Position numbers and translations under genes: made by a program. 18,169 bases of DNA from Trichomonas tenax. Taxonomy: Eukaryota > Parabasalia > Trichomonadida > Trichomonadidae. The stretch lies in NCBI GenBank assembly GCA_023091735.1, contig JALKBU010001027.1, positions 1 through 18,169 on the forward strand, in the 5' to 3' direction. Shown here piece after piece: positions 16,201-18,169 of this stretch. The notes beneath the pieces are model-generated. The model made no database searches. It worked only from the letters and a program-made list of their open reading frames with translations, and had not been told where the DNA came from. Every line of letters starts with the position of its first letter. Position 1 is the first letter of the stretch.

Positions 16201-17807
16201 TCAGCCTTGTCACGTCTTATGGCTATTCATTGTCGATGCCGATTCTCGTCTATATGATTGATGATATCAACAAAATCATCACCAAATACAACAATTTCGT
16301 TGAAGAATACACCCAAATCGCTGATGTTTTCGTTCCTATCGCAATGCACATTGCCGCCTTCGTCGTTGTTGACTGTCTCGAGCATGAAGCATTCTGCGAA
16401 AGATTCTGTGTTATTTTTAGCGCATTCTTGAGAAAACTGAGAAGAATCAGCAGCATGACACAAGATTTAGACAATTTGATCGAGAAGACTCAGAAAGTCA
16501 AAGCTCTTGCGAGTATTTCATTCTTCGCAAGGCATCACTTCGACTACGGCATAGATATCGTAGGATCTGATAGCAAGAGCGACCAGATACATGACAAACT
16601 TATCTCTAACGACTACGGATTATTGGCAAAGAGCTTTAAGCACACTTCTGAGAACTCTGCATTCTTCTTCACAATGATGAAGTTCACCGATTTCGAAAAA
16701 GCTTCTGTGGAGTTCGAAAAGTTCAAAGATCACATCCGCAACACAGATGATTTCATGAAACGCCTCATGTGGGCTCTCCAGTCTCCTCTTTGTTTAGACG
16801 AAGAATATGTTCGATCGCCAATCGTTGATATTGCACCGCAAGACTTATATCACAGCATAAATGAGTTCTTGCACACTAAAACAACAGCATTCTGTCCTTC
16901 GTGGCCAAGCGTCGCAACATATTACATCGAGAAGCTCAAAGGGTACTCCTCTGTCATCAAGTTCTATTCAGAGATCGGCCTGTTCGGAAGATCAATCAAG
17001 GAGCTCAAATCAAGAGGCTTCGATGGAGAGATATTCATCAATTCCATTCTAGAGCCATCTCTTTCTTATGGAAAAGTCAACGTGATGCTCGAATACTTCG
17101 AAGCGTCAGATCCATATTTCGAGTCTTCCGCCGATGCAATGGATGCTGCTGTAAAATGGGTCACGAAGCAAGGACTGGATTCGCTCAGATACGAGATGGA
17201 TATAATGATAGAAAACTTTGCTGACGCAGTTCTTGCGGCACAAAGCATGTACGCGAAAGAGAAGAAAGCAGAAAATCGCGCGAAAATTCTCGAAAAGTGC
17301 GAAAATGATTTACCTCATGAATTATTAAATTACAACTATATAGAGCTCCAGAAGGAGTTCGTTAAGATCCAGAAAGATAATGGAATACCTTATAATGTCA
17401 ATGTTCACTTATTTAGTGATGGTCTCATTAATGCGATGGAAATCTTGTTCAATAAGAAATTATTCCAGTTTGCCTGCAAAGTTGCAGTCGAATTAAAGGT
17501 TGATCCATCGCCTATCATCAACAGAATCGCGAAAACAATGAATCAATCACGAGCCAGAAAATTTGTTTCTAATTTGGCTAAATCCATGCCTAACAACCAT
17601 AACTTTGAGGATTGGGTTACAGTCCTTTTGCATTACTTCAACAACAACCCAAAGACCAAATCCTATGTTCTTTCTCTAATAGAGAAAGAAATTTCTTCAG
17701 CGAAGTTCAAGTGTCACTTGTTGATCCAGTGTGGCTACACTAGTGAAGCCAGGAAACTCGCTGAAAAAGAAAACCTTGCGGAATTTATTATATTATTGTC
17801 TGATTAA
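13218..17807 (+). CDS. Spastizin/ZFYVE26-like alpha-solenoid protein
   Basis: This is an intact 1529-residue, almost wholly helical protein without membrane segments or signal peptide. The C-terminal ~300 residues (about 1230-1525) follow the order of motifs I know from the C-terminus of ZFYVE26/spastizin. These are a segment like IFINSILEPSLSYGKVNVML followed by EYFEASDP, then LDSLRYEMDIMIENFADAVLAA, a FACKVAVELKV block, and a final CHLLIQCGYTSEARKLAEKEN. In animals spastizin works with spatacsin and AP-5 on late endosomes and lysosomes and in autophagic lysosome reformation. A FYVE zinc finger (R(R/K)HHCR) is not present, so PI3P binding by that route is not expected. ATG 13218 is the first start; ATG 13239 (MELQPGSYFF) is an equally good alternative. 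Codons are AT-rich in the first half and more C/G-ending after about 15,600. Other large helical solenoids remain possible for the N-terminal two thirds. Confidence 0.7.
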   Translation: MIYIAKKMELQPGSYFFTGLSEVSFTKEGIRQICFGMPQFSLQFFNRITSISAKTICGNLSASCPPPQFVTSNYFPTPSHFNWATQKISEYYGGKTLDWSLKMIIHELSLPKNKQFNMLYECIASEYTKIDIKPKILLNLYQNNRNLFITLIPVIAKIIKQYKNEEFYDQLPKTDLQIFYNLDQSIFENHVRNNIPEIIMSQTNLVVQSIIETKNENYINEIQNLIVSFDTDSVHKTIHMSIVGFTHFDDYVLSPILQLIHQLEFSAAQKFSAGHQQYLVMAYVLKFERICENRQFLENSIQIVHKIESIPPSFKHFLKYVQNDLKIMNTLNVLIGQKLSFDDLEYHSIPYLCRPILDGVGIDDFMFMYNFESYTNGYADLDFTFLVSFYLIITLLSNFDEQKVTQLISYYKDPISRSTIFTELFSVLFLTDASGNFIVPFEVSLKLLQIMSQYQTYDIIDEYIAQAIAKFKCYDKNNLSYNDLLCPTESLVHPLVIQKKWDLALDTVKLSPKLQKFVDLVKGTVENDPTQQKNPSFIYAENLTQYFIETALSTNNLEYIERSLISKPEVSSYLQKRYKQTIQMPEHIFCSIIPLEQYVKNSRKFDNIMTTPDSIFSKFESFGNYKNVNNLIDFINICVECGIVTPNDLKNMRPLEKLDEIISAGKFDLALEFAGVNRIDFFQYLFVKYRANENILKLISPIYPMASLTMALSSLTSLELTRFRSIVLPKNSSKYVVNYYNRKVSPIIEPFVNEHNDQKRAKISIYIDNDDVNLDDYLYSVDPKFISEIILEKANFMPMTKLLKYLDFLDCFVQNQDLLHMKEMVTLFLSLKNPPSTLNEATQQIDERLSQLIRKNKYKIAKNFAELTNKGDLFAQSMIDHVINILLQRHESEQALTYCKGFEGEILAQIGPKEYEKRFELMNMSTELRNSNSEEYRALSVYFSVPPRLRSKKPDISLMIDNVCIKGALNILFEMIVSFNLDISKISDMANKETVSLVTSYGYSLSMPILVYMIDDINKIITKYNNFVEEYTQIADVFVPIAMHIAAFVVVDCLEHEAFCERFCVIFSAFLRKLRRISSMTQDLDNLIEKTQKVKALASISFFARHHFDYGIDIVGSDSKSDQIHDKLISNDYGLLAKSFKHTSENSAFFFTMMKFTDFEKASVEFEKFKDHIRNTDDFMKRLMWALQSPLCLDEEYVRSPIVDIAPQDLYHSINEFLHTKTTAFCPSWPSVATYYIEKLKGYSSVIKFYSEIGLFGRSIKELKSRGFDGEIFINSILEPSLSYGKVNVMLEYFEASDPYFESSADAMDAAVKWVTKQGLDSLRYEMDIMIENFADAVLAAQSMYAKEKKAENRAKILEKCENDLPHELLNYNYIELQKEFVKIQKDNGIPYNVNVHLFSDGLINAMEILFNKKLFQFACKVAVELKVDPSPIINRIAKTMNQSRARKFVSNLAKSMPNNHNFEDWVTVLLHYFNNNPKTKSYVLSLIEKEISSAKFKCHLLIQCGYTSEARKLAEKENLAEFIILLSD

Positions 17808-17808
17808 A
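17805..17808 (+). promoter_or_regulatory. UAAA polyadenylation motif overlapping the stop
   Basis: The stop TAA is followed by A, giving UAAA, the arrangement also present at the end of the 1202-5050 gene and known from trichomonads. This is motif-level support only. Confidence 0.4.
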
Positions 17809-18169
17809 TATATTATGTTTATTATTACTCGTATACACCAACTGTATTTCTGTATCCTTAAGACTAAAAGATATAGATAAGAAATGTTGCTTATTATCAT
17901 ATAAAACTTCGATATATCTAAATTTTGAAGAAAAAAAAATAATTTAATGAAAAATTAGACTAGATATTATATCCAAAATAGAAGGTTTTATATGGTTATA
18001 GCGAGAAAATAGCTCATTTACATATTGAATTGCTCAAATAAATAAGTAGTAGAGAGAGAGGGTTACTTGTCATTCTATATATAAAAGGATGTATTCCAAA
18101 CACGATATATAAACAACAAATCCGAGCAACTAATTTTTAAAGTTAATTTTAAAATAATTTAATTTTTTT
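17809..18169. other. AT-rich 3' flank
   Basis: No gene was seen up to the window edge. It contains an A-run near 17930 and a short (AG)5 tract at 18051-18060. A TATATATAAAAGG stretch near 18075 is TATA-like, but base composition alone explains it. Confidence 0.5.

Overview
The window looks like nuclear DNA of a parabasalid, most likely a trichomonad of the Trichomonas/Tritrichomonas kind. This is an inference from several things. The DNA is AT-rich and the long genes are intron-free. TCA-type initiator-like motifs lie close upstream of several start codons. UAAA motifs overlap stop codons. Three gene families are typical of trichomonad expansions: multi-membrane adenylyl cyclase modules, PH-AGC kinases and Rab GTPases. 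No tRNA, rRNA, CRISPR array or prokaryotic operon structure was seen.

Layout. A small minus-strand ORF of unknown function (41-265) is followed by an intact Rab5-like GTPase (512-1087, +). Convergent with it, 114 bp away, is a long gene for a charged, low-complexity Lys/Asp/Glu-rich protein (1202-5050, -) whose middle third is a degenerate tandem repeat. Next comes a zone of decay. It holds a 5'-truncated, internally deleted adenylyl cyclase relic with two in-frame TAG codons (5579-6772, -). Head to head with it is a coiled-coil gene with two in-frame TAA codons (7074-7994, +). After these lies an intact Erv46/ERGIC3-like cargo receptor (8140-9222, -). About 1 kb of non-coding DNA leads to a PH-AGC kinase pseudogene (10214-11424, +), which lacks its 5' end, has a 4-nt-type deletion in the DWW motif and has a YLD catalytic loop. 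Eight to ten bases after the kinase stop begins an 887-bp element with ~30-bp terminal inverted repeats, probably a non-autonomous DNA transposon (11434-12320). The right part is one large intact gene (13218-17807, +). It encodes a 1529-residue alpha-solenoid whose last ~300 residues resemble the C-terminus of spastizin/ZFYVE26.

How the genes relate. There is no operon. The intact genes share a membrane-trafficking flavour: an early-endosome-type Rab, an ER-Golgi cargo receptor and a spastizin-like endolysosomal solenoid. The linkage is probably coincidental. Three broken genes and a transposon-like element occupy the middle 7 kb, so that part reads as a degenerating, repeat-prone interval between conserved housekeeping genes.
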